NCBI GenBank assembly: GCA_025360285.1
Contig: JANYCM010000270.1
Coordinates: 1-18,746 of the forward strand
Reading direction: 5' to 3'
Length of the DNA: 18,746 nt
Source: Sphingomonadales bacterium
Lineage (GTDB): Bacteria; Pseudomonadota; Alphaproteobacteria; Sphingomonadales; Sphingomonadaceae
Both the position numbers and the translations under genes were made by a program. Position 1 is the first letter of the stretch; every line of letters begins with the position of its first letter. The notes under the pieces were generated by a model. That model was not told the origin of the DNA and did not search any database. It worked only from the letters and a program-made list of their open reading frames with translations. Positions 6,599 through 15,800 of the stretch are shown piece after piece.

Positions 6599-7879
6599 TT
6601 ACTCATGAAACTCCGCCAGTTCCGGGATACGCGTAAAGGCAATCCGCGGCCCCGATGATCGCGCCGCGCCGGCGGCGTCATGCCCCATCGTCACCGCATC
6701 GCGGCCGAAGCGGCGGTTGACCTTGTCCATGGCGCTGCTCAGCGCCAGCCGGCGGCTTTCGGCGCGCGGATCGAGCGCGCTGCCGGCGTCGAACAGATGC
6801 AGCTGCACGGCATCGGCGGGCGCCAGTTCGGCAAGGGTCACGGCGACCTGGATAAGGCGCTGTGACGCAAATTCGGCGCGCATCTGTGCCCACAAACGGT
6901 CGAGACTCTCCAGCAACGTGACGCTGTCCATCACCTGCGGCAGGCGCTGCGCCGCCGCCCATTTTTCGCCCTTGCCCCCCATCCGCCCCTCGGCGCGCAC
7001 CGCCAGCGTCAACAGCCCGGCGCGCATTTCTGCCCGGCGCAACCGTGTGGCGGCCTTGGCAAGCAGCCGCCGCGCCACCAGCCGCGCGCGATCGGGGCTG
7101 CGCCTGTCGGGCCCCAGCACATGGCTGTGTCCGATGCTGCGCGTCTGCGTCGGCACTTCCGGCAAATCGGCGCCCTGCAACAGGAAATGCAGCCGTTCGC
7201 CCCAGACGCTGCCCCACACCTGGCGCGCCGTGCGGGCATCAAGATCGAGCAGGCGGTCCATCGTCACCACGCCGGCCGCGGCTAGCCGGCGTTCGATGTT
7301 GCGGCCGACGCCGGGAATATCCGACAGCTTGAGCGTGCTAAGCCGCGCCTTCAACGTATCGGCAGCCAGGATGGTCAGGCCATCGGGCTTCTTCATATCG
7401 GCCGCCATCTTGGCAAGCAGGCGGTTGGGGGCGACGCCGATCGAACTGGTCAGGCATTCGCCGACATGGGCCCGAATGCCGGCCTTGATGCGCGCTGCCA
7501 GCGCCGTCACCGCGGCGACGCTGTTTTCATTGTCCATCAGCCGGCAGGCGACTTCATCGATCGAACAAACGGCGGTCACCGGCACATGGCGCGCGACTTC
7601 GGCGATAATCTGGTGGTGGAAACGGACATAATCCTCATGCCGCCCCGGCACGATGACCAGGTCGCGGCACAGCGCCCTGGCCTCCCAGATCTTGGTGCCG
7701 GTGCGGATGCCAAAGGCCTTGGCCTCGTAACTGGCGGCGATCGCACTGGTGGAATCGGTATCGACCGGCGCCACCACCACCGGCCGGCCGCGAATCGCCG
7801 GATCAAGCTGTTGTTCGACACTGGCGAAATAGCTGTTCAGATCGAGATACAACCAGCGCAGGGGCAGCGACTCAGACAT
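6599..7879 (-). CDS. Y-family translesion DNA polymerase (DinB/UmuC-like)
   Basis: This 426-residue protein is a lesion-bypass polymerase. Catalytic acidic residues are present: Asp13 in YLDLNSYFASVE, and Asp108 and Glu109 in CSIDEV, so it is not an inactive ImuB-type protein. Phe18 is at the steric-gate position. SSIGVAPNRLLAKMAADMKKPDG is the palm motif, LSDIPGVGRNIERRL is the helix-hairpin thumb element, and a little-finger domain follows. QLHLF near residue 353 fits the beta-clamp-binding pattern QLxLF. The N-terminus differs from canonical DinB (DMDAFFASVE type) and the end (MDKVNRRFGRDAV) recalls UmuC-like proteins, so no firm gene name is given. A LexA-type box lies 21 bases upstream. 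It converges on the NADH dehydrogenase gene. Confidence 0.92.
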   Translation of the reverse strand: MSESLPLRWLYLDLNSYFASVEQQLDPAIRGRPVVVAPVDTDSTSAIAASYEAKAFGIRTGTKIWEARALCRDLVIVPGRHEDYVRFHHQIIAEVARHVPVTAVCSIDEVACRLMDNENSVAAVTALAARIKAGIRAHVGECLTSSIGVAPNRLLAKMAADMKKPDGLTILAADTLKARLSTLKLSDIPGVGRNIERRLAAAGVVTMDRLLDLDARTARQVWGSVWGERLHFLLQGADLPEVPTQTRSIGHSHVLGPDRRSPDRARLVARRLLAKAATRLRRAEMRAGLLTLAVRAEGRMGGKGEKWAAAQRLPQVMDSVTLLESLDRLWAQMRAEFASQRLIQVAVTLAELAPADAVQLHLFDAGSALDPRAESRRLALSSAMDKVNRRFGRDAVTMGHDAAGAARSSGPRIAFTRIPELAEFHE

Positions 7880-7900
7880 GCGGCGACCCTAGCACAGATA

Positions 7901-7915
7901 GAACAAAAAGAGAAC
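7901..7915 (-). promoter_or_regulatory. LexA (SOS) box upstream of the Y-family polymerase
   Basis: Read on the minus strand this is GTTC, TCTTTTT, GTTC, an exact match to the alphaproteobacterial LexA motif GTTC-N7-GTTC with an AT-rich spacer. It lies 21 bases before the polymerase ATG (7879), where a bound repressor would block a promoter. Error-prone polymerase genes are classic SOS targets. It is also about 70 bases upstream of the divergent YhhQ-type gene. Confidence 0.75.
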
Positions 7916-7988
7916 ATTTTGCCTGCGACAGTTTCCGCCTTCCCCGCGCTCCGCCAGCCGCTAATGTCATGCCGCAAGAGGGACGATC

Positions 7989-8741
7989 ATGGACATCAGC
8001 CAAACCGCCGAGCCACCCGGCATCACCGCCGTCGAAGCCGATGCCGTCGCCGGGCGGCAATTGCGCTATTATGATTTCGCCATGGCGGCATTCGTCGCCA
8101 TCCTGATCTGCTCGAACCTCATCGGCGCCGGTAAGCCGGCGCAGGTTATCCTGCCGGTGTTCGGCCCGGTCACCTTCGGTGCCGGCATATTATTCTTCCC
8201 GCTGTCCTATGTGCTCGGCGACGTGCTGACGGAAGTCTATGGTTTTGCCCGCGCCCGCCGCGTCGTCTGGGTGGGCTTTGCCGCGTCGATCTTTGCTGCC
8301 GGCATGGCCTTTGTCGTCGTCGCCCTGCCACCGGCGCCCGATTGGACCGGGCAAAAGACGCTGGCCGAGGTGTTCGGCCAGGTGCCGCGCATCTTCCTGG
8401 CCTCCATCGCCGCCTTCTGGGCCGGTGAAATGGCCAACGCCATTGTGCTGGCCCGCATGAAGGTGCTGACCGGCGGGCGGATGCTGTGGACACGCACCAT
8501 CGGTTCGACGGTCGTCGGCCAGGGCGTGGACAGCCTGCTCTTCTACCCGCTAGCGTTCCTTGGCACCTGGGAAACCAGCCTGGTCATCCAGGTGCTGGTC
8601 ACCAATTATCTGCTCAAGGTGCTATGGGAAGTCATCCTCACCCCCGTCACCTATCGCATTGTCGCCGCCTTCAAGGCCGCCGAAGGGCTGGATGTCTTCG
8701 ATACCAAAACCGATTTCACCCCCTTCAAAACGCGGGTGTGA
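7989..8741 (+). CDS. Queuosine precursor transporter (YhhQ/VUT family)
   Basis: This 250-residue integral membrane protein has about six hydrophobic segments after a polar 28-residue N-terminus. Family hallmarks are an early ICSNLIGAGK segment, FFPLSYVLGDVLTEVYGFARAR, and STVVGQGVDSLLFYPLAF near the fourth or fifth helix. Members import queuosine precursors (preQ0, preQ1) for tRNA wobble-base modification; in E. coli the homolog is YhhQ. GAGGGA about 6 bases before the ATG is a good Shine-Dalgarno. I saw no preQ1 riboswitch in the 109-base gap before it, which instead contains the LexA box of the divergent polymerase. The 60 GC-rich bases after it contain no clear terminator, so read-through into the ABC ATPase is possible. 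Confidence 0.88.
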   Translation: MDISQTAEPPGITAVEADAVAGRQLRYYDFAMAAFVAILICSNLIGAGKPAQVILPVFGPVTFGAGILFFPLSYVLGDVLTEVYGFARARRVVWVGFAASIFAAGMAFVVVALPPAPDWTGQKTLAEVFGQVPRIFLASIAAFWAGEMANAIVLARMKVLTGGRMLWTRTIGSTVVGQGVDSLLFYPLAFLGTWETSLVIQVLVTNYLLKVLWEVILTPVTYRIVAAFKAAEGLDVFDTKTDFTPFKTRV

Positions 8742-8801
8742 CGCCGCACGCCGCGGCGCCGGCTTGCGCCCGGCCCCCGCCCGCGCCTATTCGCTGATCA
8801 C

Positions 8802-9713
8802 ATGACCCAGTCTGCCATCTCGCTCCGCGGCCTTGCCAAAACCTATGCCGGCGGCAAACAGGCGCTGAAGGGTATCGACCTGGAAATCCCGCGCGGCAGC
8901 ATGTTCGGGCTGCTGGGGCCGAATGGCGCCGGCAAATCGACGCTGATCAATATCCTCGCCGGCCTCGTCAACAAGACCGGTGGCACCGCCAATGTCTGGG
9001 GTTTCGACATCGACGATCACCCGCGCAACGCCAAGCGCAGCATCGGCATCGTGCCCCAGGAACTGGTCTTCGATGCGTTTTTCACGCCGTTTGAAACGCT
9101 GGAACTCCAGGCCGGGCTGTTCGGCGTCCCGAAAGCCGAACGCCGAACGATGGAATTGCTCCGCGCCGTGCATCTGGATGACAAGGCGCATGTTTATTCG
9201 CGTACGCTGTCGGGCGGCATGAAGCGCCGGCTGCTGGTCGCCAAGGCGCTGGTCCATAACCCGCCGGTGCTGGTGCTCGATGAACCGACTGCCGGGGTGG
9301 ATATCGAACTGCGCCAGCAGTTATGGGATTATGTCCGCACCCTGCACGCCGGCGGCACCACCGTCGTGCTGACAACGCATTATCTGGAAGAAGCCGAAGC
9401 GCTGTGCGACCGCATTGCCATCGTCAACCAGGGCAGCATTGTCGCCAATGATCTGACCAGCGTACTGCTGTCCACCGCCGGCGACAAGAAGCTGATCGTC
9501 ACCGTCGATCGTGATTTGACGGCGGTGCCGCCGGGGCTGGAAGAGCGCACCGAACTGAAGGGCGACCGCGTGCTGACCCTGACCTATGACAAGCGCAGCC
9601 GCAACGCCGGCCAGGTGCTGGCGGCGGTGGCGGCGGCCGGGCTGGGGGTCGTTGATGTCTCCACCCAGGAAGCCGATCTAGAAGATGTGTTCCTGGAGCT
9701 GACGCGTGCATAG
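8802..9713 (+). CDS. ABC transporter ATP-binding protein (ABC-2/YadG type), no permease adjacent
   Basis: This 303-residue ATPase subunit has Walker A GPNGAGKST (39-47), Q-loop Gln86 (VPQE), signature LSGGM (136-140), Walker B VLVLDEP (156-162) and the switch His193. A C-terminal domain of about 85 residues ends in LEDVFLELTRA, the standard tail of ABC-2 exporter ATPases such as YadG, NodI and CcmA. Such proteins power a separate multi-helix permease, normally encoded next door. Here the next gene is nadB and the previous one is the queuosine-precursor transporter, so the partner must lie outside the window. The ATG has only a weak Shine-Dalgarno. The substrate cannot be inferred. Confidence 0.92.
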   Translation: MTQSAISLRGLAKTYAGGKQALKGIDLEIPRGSMFGLLGPNGAGKSTLINILAGLVNKTGGTANVWGFDIDDHPRNAKRSIGIVPQELVFDAFFTPFETLELQAGLFGVPKAERRTMELLRAVHLDDKAHVYSRTLSGGMKRRLLVAKALVHNPPVLVLDEPTAGVDIELRQQLWDYVRTLHAGGTTVVLTTHYLEEAEALCDRIAIVNQGSIVANDLTSVLLSTAGDKKLIVTVDRDLTAVPPGLEERTELKGDRVLTLTYDKRSRNAGQVLAAVAAAGLGVVDVSTQEADLEDVFLELTRA

Positions 9714-9725
9714 CTGCGTTTTTCT

Positions 9726-9747
9726 CCCCTCCCTTTCAAGGGAGGGG
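9726..9747. repeat. CT/GA-rich hairpin covering the nadB ribosome binding site
   Basis: CCCCTCCC (9726-9733) pairs with GGGAGGGG (9740-9747) around TTTCAA; two further A-T pairs are possible if the loop tightens. The 3' arm is the nadB Shine-Dalgarno, 8 bases before the ATG at 9756. A similar but shorter hairpin lies after nadB, and sphingomonad genomes carry many intergenic palindromes of this composition. It could be a dispersed repeat, a transcription end for the ABC ATPase gene, or a translational brake on nadB. Confidence 0.55.
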
Positions 9748-9755
9748 GCTTGAAC

Positions 9756-11381
9756 ATGGCCCGCCGACCACCCCCCGAGGCCCGCGTCCATGACATCGTC
9801 ATCATCGGCTCAGGTGCCGCCGGGCTGACCGCCGCGTTAAACCTCGCCGCGCGCTTCAAGGTTGCGGTGCTGGCCAAGGGCGATGTCGGCGCGGGTTCCA
9901 CCGCCTGGGCGCAGGGCGGCATCGCCGCGGTGCTGGAACCCGGCGATACCTATGAAAGCCATATCGAGGACACGATGGTCGCCGGCGCCGGGCTCAACCA
10001 CCGCGAAACCGTCGAATTCGTCGTCGAACATGCCTCGGCTGCCATTGACCGGCTGGCCGAACTCGGTGTGCCCTTCAACCCCGGCGAAACCGTCAGCGAA
10101 CGCTGGCATCTGACCCGCGAAGGCGGCCATTCGCACCGCCGCATCGTCCATGTCGATGATGCCACTGGCTGGGCGGTGCAACAGGCGCTGCAAACCGCCG
10201 CCATGGCGCACCCCAATATCACGCTGGTGCCCGGCATGGTGGCGATCGACCTGATCACCTCGGCCCATGTCGAAGGCGAGCGCTTTGCAGCGCGCGCCTG
10301 CCACGGCGTCTATGCGTTTGATACCGCCAGCCGGCATGTCGAACGTTTTACGGCCAAGGCGGTGGTGCTGGCCACCGGCGGCGCCTCCCGCGTCTATCAA
10401 TATTCGACCAACCCTGATGGCTCGACGGGTGATGGCATCGCCATGGCCTGGCGCGCCGGTTGCCGTGTATCAAACATGGAATTCAACCAGTTCCACCCGA
10501 CCTGCCTTTATCACCCCCAGGTCAAGAATTTCCTGATTACCGAGGCAGCCCGCGGCGAAGGCGGCTGGCTGCAACTGCCTGATGGCAGCCGTTTCATGCA
10601 GCGCTATGATGAAAGGCTGGAACTGGCGCCGCGCGATATCGTCGCCCGCGCCATCGATGCCGAAATGAAGCGGCTGGGGCTCAGCCATGTGCTGCTCGAT
10701 ATCGCGCATCTGGGGGCGGATTTCGTGCGCCACCATTTCCCGATGATCCATGCCCGGCTGCTGGAGCTTGGCATTGATTGCACGGTGCAGCCGATCCCGG
10801 TGGTGCCGGCGGCGCATTATTCCTGCGGTGGGGTAATGGTCGATCTGGCCGGCCGCACCGATCTGGCGGGGCTATGGGCGGCGGGCGAGGTGACGCAATC
10901 GGGGCTGCACGGCGCCAACCGCCTTGCCTCCAATTCCATCCTCGAATGCCTGGTCTTCGGCCAGGCCGTCGCCGACGACATCATCGCCGGCTGGGACAGC
11001 GCCGCCGCCGTCCCCGCCATCCGCCCCTGGGATGAAAGCCGCGTCACCGATTCCGACGAGGAAATCGTCGTCGCGCATAATTGGGACGAACTTCGCCGGT
11101 TCATGTGGGATTATGTCGGCATCGTGCGCACCGACAAACGCCTGGAACGCGCCGCGCATCGGGTGAAACTGCTGCGGAAGGAAGTCGCCGATTATTACGG
11201 CAATTTCCGGGTGACGCCGGACCTTATCGAACTGCGCAACCTGGTCATGGTCGCCGATCTGATCGTGCGGTCGGCGCGGGCGCGCAAGGAAAGCCGCGGG
11301 CTGCATTTCACCACCGACTATCCCAAGCTGCTGCCAGTGGCGAAGGACACGGTGCTCGATCCGGTGACGGGGCGGTCGTAA
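9756..11381 (+). CDS. nadB: L-aspartate oxidase
   Basis: NadB is a flavoprotein that oxidises L-aspartate to iminoaspartate, which NadA condenses with dihydroxyacetone phosphate to make quinolinate for NAD. The 541-residue protein has the FAD motif IVIIGSGAAGL (14-24), STAWAQGGIAAV, the substrate-region segment HLTREGGHSHRRIVH, HPTCLYHP, ARGEGGWL, the active-site HYSCGGVMVD and GLHGANRLASNSILECLVFG. A helical SDH/fumarate-reductase-type C-terminal domain follows. The SCGG and EGGHS features favour NadB over succinate dehydrogenase A. The frame is open to a TTG at 9750, but the ATG at 9756 with GGAGGGG upstream is preferred. nadA and nadC are not in the window. Confidence 0.95.
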   Translation: MARRPPPEARVHDIVIIGSGAAGLTAALNLAARFKVAVLAKGDVGAGSTAWAQGGIAAVLEPGDTYESHIEDTMVAGAGLNHRETVEFVVEHASAAIDRLAELGVPFNPGETVSERWHLTREGGHSHRRIVHVDDATGWAVQQALQTAAMAHPNITLVPGMVAIDLITSAHVEGERFAARACHGVYAFDTASRHVERFTAKAVVLATGGASRVYQYSTNPDGSTGDGIAMAWRAGCRVSNMEFNQFHPTCLYHPQVKNFLITEAARGEGGWLQLPDGSRFMQRYDERLELAPRDIVARAIDAEMKRLGLSHVLLDIAHLGADFVRHHFPMIHARLLELGIDCTVQPIPVVPAAHYSCGGVMVDLAGRTDLAGLWAAGEVTQSGLHGANRLASNSILECLVFGQAVADDIIAGWDSAAAVPAIRPWDESRVTDSDEEIVVAHNWDELRRFMWDYVGIVRTDKRLERAAHRVKLLRKEVADYYGNFRVTPDLIELRNLVMVADLIVRSARARKESRGLHFTTDYPKLLPVAKDTVLDPVTGRS

Positions 11382-11384
11382 CAT

Positions 11385-11405
11385 TCCCTCCTCGCAAGGG
11401 AGAGG
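11385..11405. repeat. Short CT/GA-rich hairpin between nadB and leuC
   Basis: TCCCT (11385-11389) pairs with AGGGA (11397-11401) around CCTCGCA in the 30-base gap between convergent nadB and leuC. It resembles the hairpin before nadB in composition and may be a degenerate copy of the same repeat or a weak shared terminator. Confidence 0.4.
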
Positions 11406-11411
11406 CAAAAG

Positions 11412-12824
11412 CTACCCCATCAAGTCCCGCACATCGGTCAACCGCCCGGTCACCGCCGCCGCCGCCGCCATCGCCGGCGACAGCAGGTGGGTGCGTGCCC
11501 CCACCCCCTGCCGCCCGACAAAGTTACGGTTGCTGGTGCTGGCGCAGCGTTCGCCGGCCGGCACCTGATCGGGGTTCATGCCCAGGCACATCGAACAGCC
11601 GGGTTCGCGCCAGTCAAACCCTGCTTCGATGAATATCTTGTCCAGCCCTTCGGCCTCGGCCTGGCGCTTGACCAGCCCTGAACCCGGCACCACCAGCGCC
11701 TGCTTGACCCCCGGCGCGACATGCCGGCCCTTGGCCACTGCCGCCGCAACGCGCAGATCCTCAATGCGGCTGTTGGTGCAACTGCCGATGAAGATATTCT
11801 CCACCGCCAGGTCCTGCATCGGCGTCCCCGGCGTCAGCCCCATATAGGCGAGCGACTTGGCCGCCGCCGCGCGCTTGCCTTCATCGGCGAAACTGTCCGG
11901 CGCCGGCACCCTGTCACAAATGGCGACGACATCCTCGGGTGATGTTCCCCAGGTCACCAGCGGCGCAATCGCGCTGCCGTCGATTTCGATCACCGCGTCA
12001 TAGACCGCGCCGGCGTCGGTCGGCAGCGTCGCCCAATACGCCAGCGCCGCATCCCAATCGGCACCCTTGGGCGCGCGCGGGCGTCCACGCACATAGTCGA
12101 ACGTCTTGTCATCCGGCGCCACCAGCCCGGCGCGGGCGCCGGCTTCGATCGCCATGTTGCACACCGTCATGCGGCCTTCCATGCTCATGGCGCGGATGAC
12201 ATCGCCGGTATATTCGATCACATGGCCAGTGCCGCCGCCGGTGCCGAGGCGGGCGATCACCGCCATCGCCACATCCTTGGGCGAGATCGAAAAGCCCAGG
12301 GTCCCGGTGATCCGCACTTCCATCGCCTTTGACTGACGCAGCAACAGCGTCTGCGTCGCAAAGACATGTTCGACTTCCGATGTGCCGATGCCGAAGGCCA
12401 GTGCGCCAAACGCGCCGTGCGTCGCGGTATGGCTGTCCCCGCACACCATCGTCACGCCCGGCAAGGTAAAGCCCTGTTCCGGCCCGATGACATGGACGAT
12501 GCCCTGTTCCGGCGCATCGATGGCGAACATCTCCACACCGAAATCCCGGCAATTGACCGTCAGCGCATCAAGCTGGGCCTTGGACATTGGATCAAGGATC
12601 GGCAGCCGGCGATCCGTTGTGGGCACATTATGATCGGGCACCGCCAGGGTCAGGTCGGGCCGCCGCAGCCGCCGCCCGGCGAGGCGCAGCGCCTCGAACG
12701 CCTGCGGCGTCGTCACTTCATGGATCAAATGGCGATCGATGAAGATCAGCGCCGTGCCGTCATCAAGGCGGCGGACGACATGATCGTCCCAGATCTTGGC
12801 GTAGAGGGTGCGGAGAGTGCTCAT
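11412..12824 (-). CDS. leuC: 3-isopropylmalate dehydratase large subunit
   Basis: LeuC, with LeuD, isomerises 2-isopropylmalate to 3-isopropylmalate in leucine synthesis. The protein has 470 residues, the usual length. Aconitase-family motifs are clear: DHNVPTTDRR, VCGDSHTATHGAFGALAFGIGTSEVEHV, and the 4Fe-4S ligands in GSCTNSRIEDL and EPGCSMCLGMNPDQ. The frame is open to a TTG at 12869, but homologs start with the TLYxKIWDDHVV segment, which fits the ATG at 12824. It lies 41 bases downstream of the autotransporter gene on the same strand. leuD is not adjacent; downstream is the convergent nadB. Since the autotransporter is an unlikely operon partner, leuC may have its own promoter inside the end of that gene. 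Confidence 0.97.
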   Translation of the reverse strand: MSTLRTLYAKIWDDHVVRRLDDGTALIFIDRHLIHEVTTPQAFEALRLAGRRLRRPDLTLAVPDHNVPTTDRRLPILDPMSKAQLDALTVNCRDFGVEMFAIDAPEQGIVHVIGPEQGFTLPGVTMVCGDSHTATHGAFGALAFGIGTSEVEHVFATQTLLLRQSKAMEVRITGTLGFSISPKDVAMAVIARLGTGGGTGHVIEYTGDVIRAMSMEGRMTVCNMAIEAGARAGLVAPDDKTFDYVRGRPRAPKGADWDAALAYWATLPTDAGAVYDAVIEIDGSAIAPLVTWGTSPEDVVAICDRVPAPDSFADEGKRAAAAKSLAYMGLTPGTPMQDLAVENIFIGSCTNSRIEDLRVAAAVAKGRHVAPGVKQALVVPGSGLVKRQAEAEGLDKIFIEAGFDWREPGCSMCLGMNPDQVPAGERCASTSNRNFVGRQGVGARTHLLSPAMAAAAAVTGRLTDVRDLMG

Positions 12825-12865
12825 GCCGGCCTGTTGCCGCGAATTTTCAGGCGCGGCAAGCGCCG

Positions 12866-15800
12866 TCAATACACAAACGCAAACACCGCCGCCGCCGTCT
12901 GGTCCGTGAACCCACCCCCGGCGCGGCGATCATAGTTCAGCCCGAACGATACGCCTTCATGGACATAGCGCATGCCGCCGCCGACATCATGCTGGGACGC
13001 GATGATCGGATCACCGGTCAGGCGGAAGACGTCGCTGGCGGTCAGGAAGCGCGCATCGATCATGCTCGCCTTGGCCTCCAATTGCCGGACATAGGCGTAA
13101 TGGCCTTCGCCGATCATGTCGCCCACCGCCAGCGGCAGGCGATAGGAAATCGACAGGCGGGCCGTATCGGTCGGCGCCGTCTGGTGGCGTGCCGAGACGG
13201 CCAGGTCGAAGGCGCCGCCGCCGGTTTCGGTATAGCCATTTTCGTTCAGGCGCACCCAGTTGAGGCTGTTCGACGGCGTCAGTTCCAGCCGACCGAATTT
13301 GAGATGCGCGCCGACCAGCAGGCCGGCCGCCAGTTCATAACCGGCCCAATGCGCCCCGACACTGTCGCTGATGCTGCCGATCGTCAGGCTGCGGGTGCTG
13401 TTCCAGCTGACGCGCGCCGCCATCAGGCTGGCCTGGGCGTACAGCGCCTTCCACGTCCAGGCGGCATAGGCTTCGGCGCCGACGCTTTGGCTGGATACCG
13501 GCGTCACCGTACCGCCGCCGGTCTGGATGTGCAGCGTTGAAAAATCCGCCACCAGAGCGATGCCGACGGCATCCAGGCCCAGAAGCGGCCGGTCGATGCC
13601 GCCGGCAAACCCAAAGCCGGTGCCGGTGAAGCCGGGTTCATTGGTGGTGCCCGATTGGCCGATGGCGTTGTAATATTCCTGCAGCCAGGTGCCGGTGCCA
13701 TCGCTGCCGCTGCCCGGCGGCGGGGCGCCGCCGCCGTGGACGGAGGCGACCGCGGCCAGCCGCGCGCCCGCCGCGCCAAAGCCCAGATCGGCCACCGCCT
13801 GCGCCTGGCGGATGGTCGCCTGGCCGAAATTCGGCGGGGCGATCTGGCGATAGGCCGAGATCACGGCGGCCTGGGTGCTCAAATTGGCGATCGCCGTGGA
13901 CGCCGTGACGTCGCCGCCCAATCCGGCGATCGAGGCATTGTACAGCGGCGCCTCGCCGGCGCTGAAACCGATGTCGGCGGCGCTTTTGCGGGTCAGCGCG
14001 ATGGTCAACGCATTGCTGGTGGCGACGGGGGCCGAGGCAGTGAACAGGAAGGGCGCGTTGCTGGCATCGACGAGCGTTGCCAGATGGTCAGTTGAAAAGC
14101 CGCCGCCGGCCTGGATGATCGTGACATTCTGCTGCGCCGCGAGCGATTGCACTGACAGGCGAATCTGGCTGGTGCCGGTGAAGCTCGCCGCGCCGGTAAC
14201 GTTCAGCGCGACGCCATTGGCGCTGATCGGCACGACCAGCACGCTGCTGTCGGTGCCGCTGACCGAATTCAACGCCGAAATGCCGCCAGTCAGATCGAGC
14301 CGCGCCGACCCCGACAGGCCGATATCGAGCGCGCCACCAGCGGTCACGATACCGTTGATCGCCGCAGTGCCGCCGAGCAGCAATTGCGAGGCACCGGTGC
14401 CAAAGCTGATATTGCCATTGATCGTGCCGGCCGTGGCGATCAACGCCGATTGCCCGCCGCCAAAGGCGATGGCGCCGGTGATGGTGCCGCTGTTCTGCAC
14501 CACGACGGGGCCATTCGATCCCGTCAGATCGATCGCGCGGACGGTGGCGGTGGTATCGCCGGCGGCGACGGTGATGGTGCCGGTGTTGATGATGCTGGCC
14601 AGCGTGCCCGACCGGTCGATGATGCCCCAGGCGCCCTGGCCGGTGCCGACCGATTTGATGCTGATCGTGCCGCTGTTGGCCAGCGCCTGAAGCGTCGCGC
14701 CGCTGTCCACCAGCACGCCGGTCGCCGTGCCGCCGGCGCCGATCGGCGTGCTGCCCGATGCCGCCGACTGGATCGCCTGCACCGTCATGGTGCCCTGGTT
14801 GACCAGCGCCGGCACCTGCGCGCCGGCAGCGATGTTGATGCCGGTGGCGCTGCCATTGTAGCTTGAGGCGAGGATGGCGCCGGTGCTTTGTGAATTGAAG
14901 CCGCCGGCGAGAATCGTCGCCGCGCCGCCGCCGCCGATGCGTACCGCGGTGATCGCCGTGCCATTGTTGCCGAGCGTCTGGCTGATGGTGCCGCGGTTGA
15001 TGATGGCATAGGCATCGGCGCCGGTGCCGACGGCTCCCAGGCTGATCGCCTGCGGGTTGGTCGCCGATGGCGCGACCAGCAGCGCCGGGCCGCTGCCATT
15101 GCCGGTCAGGCTGGCGGTGATCAGGCTGTCCACTGTCGTATCGACCGATGCCATTGGCACGCGCACGCCATTGGTATCGACATAGAAGCGATCATTGACA
15201 AAGCCGCCGCCGACATTGGCATTGATGACCACCCCGCCAACGGCGACATTGCCGGCGACCAGATTGCCCGATGAATCGGTGCTCTGGCTCGATCCGGCCG
15301 AAATCGCCGCGCCATTGGTGATGGTGCCGCTGATCGGCGCTGCCACCAGGACGCCCTGGCCGCCGGCGCCGGTGGACGACACGCTGCCGAGCAAGGTGAG
15401 GTTGCCGGTGACCGGCGCGGTTACCGACACGCCCGTGGAATTTGCGCCGGTGACGGAGACGGCGCGCAGGGTGATGTCGCCGGTAAAGGGCGCCGCGATC
15501 GACACGCCCAGCGCATTATCGCCGGTGACGCTGATGCTGCCCAGCGTTCCGAAACTGATGCTGCCGGCGACAGGCCCGCCGCTGACCAGCAGCCCGGTAT
15601 TGCCGGTGCCGCCGGTGGTGGTGCCGGTGATGCTGATCCCGCCATTGTTACTGAAATTGCTGGTGATACCGGTGGTGCCATCGATCAGCACCGCCGTCGT
15701 GCCCGTGCTGGCGCTGGACGATATGGTCCCGGCATTGCTGACATCATTGCTGCTGTTGACGGTCAGCACCGTGCCGCTGCCGGTGATGATCGATCCGCCC

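Noticed and set aside
7916..7988. preQ1 riboswitch before the queuosine-precursor transporter gene
   Set aside because: No aptamer-like stem with the A-rich tail was seen; the gap is better explained by promoters and the LexA box.
8742..8801. Terminator between the transporter and ABC ATPase genes
   Set aside because: GC-rich with only poor, ambiguous stems and no T-run.
12866..12869. TTG start for leuC overlapping the autotransporter stop
   Set aside because: The extra 15 residues are not expected in LeuC; the ATG at 12824 fits the family start.
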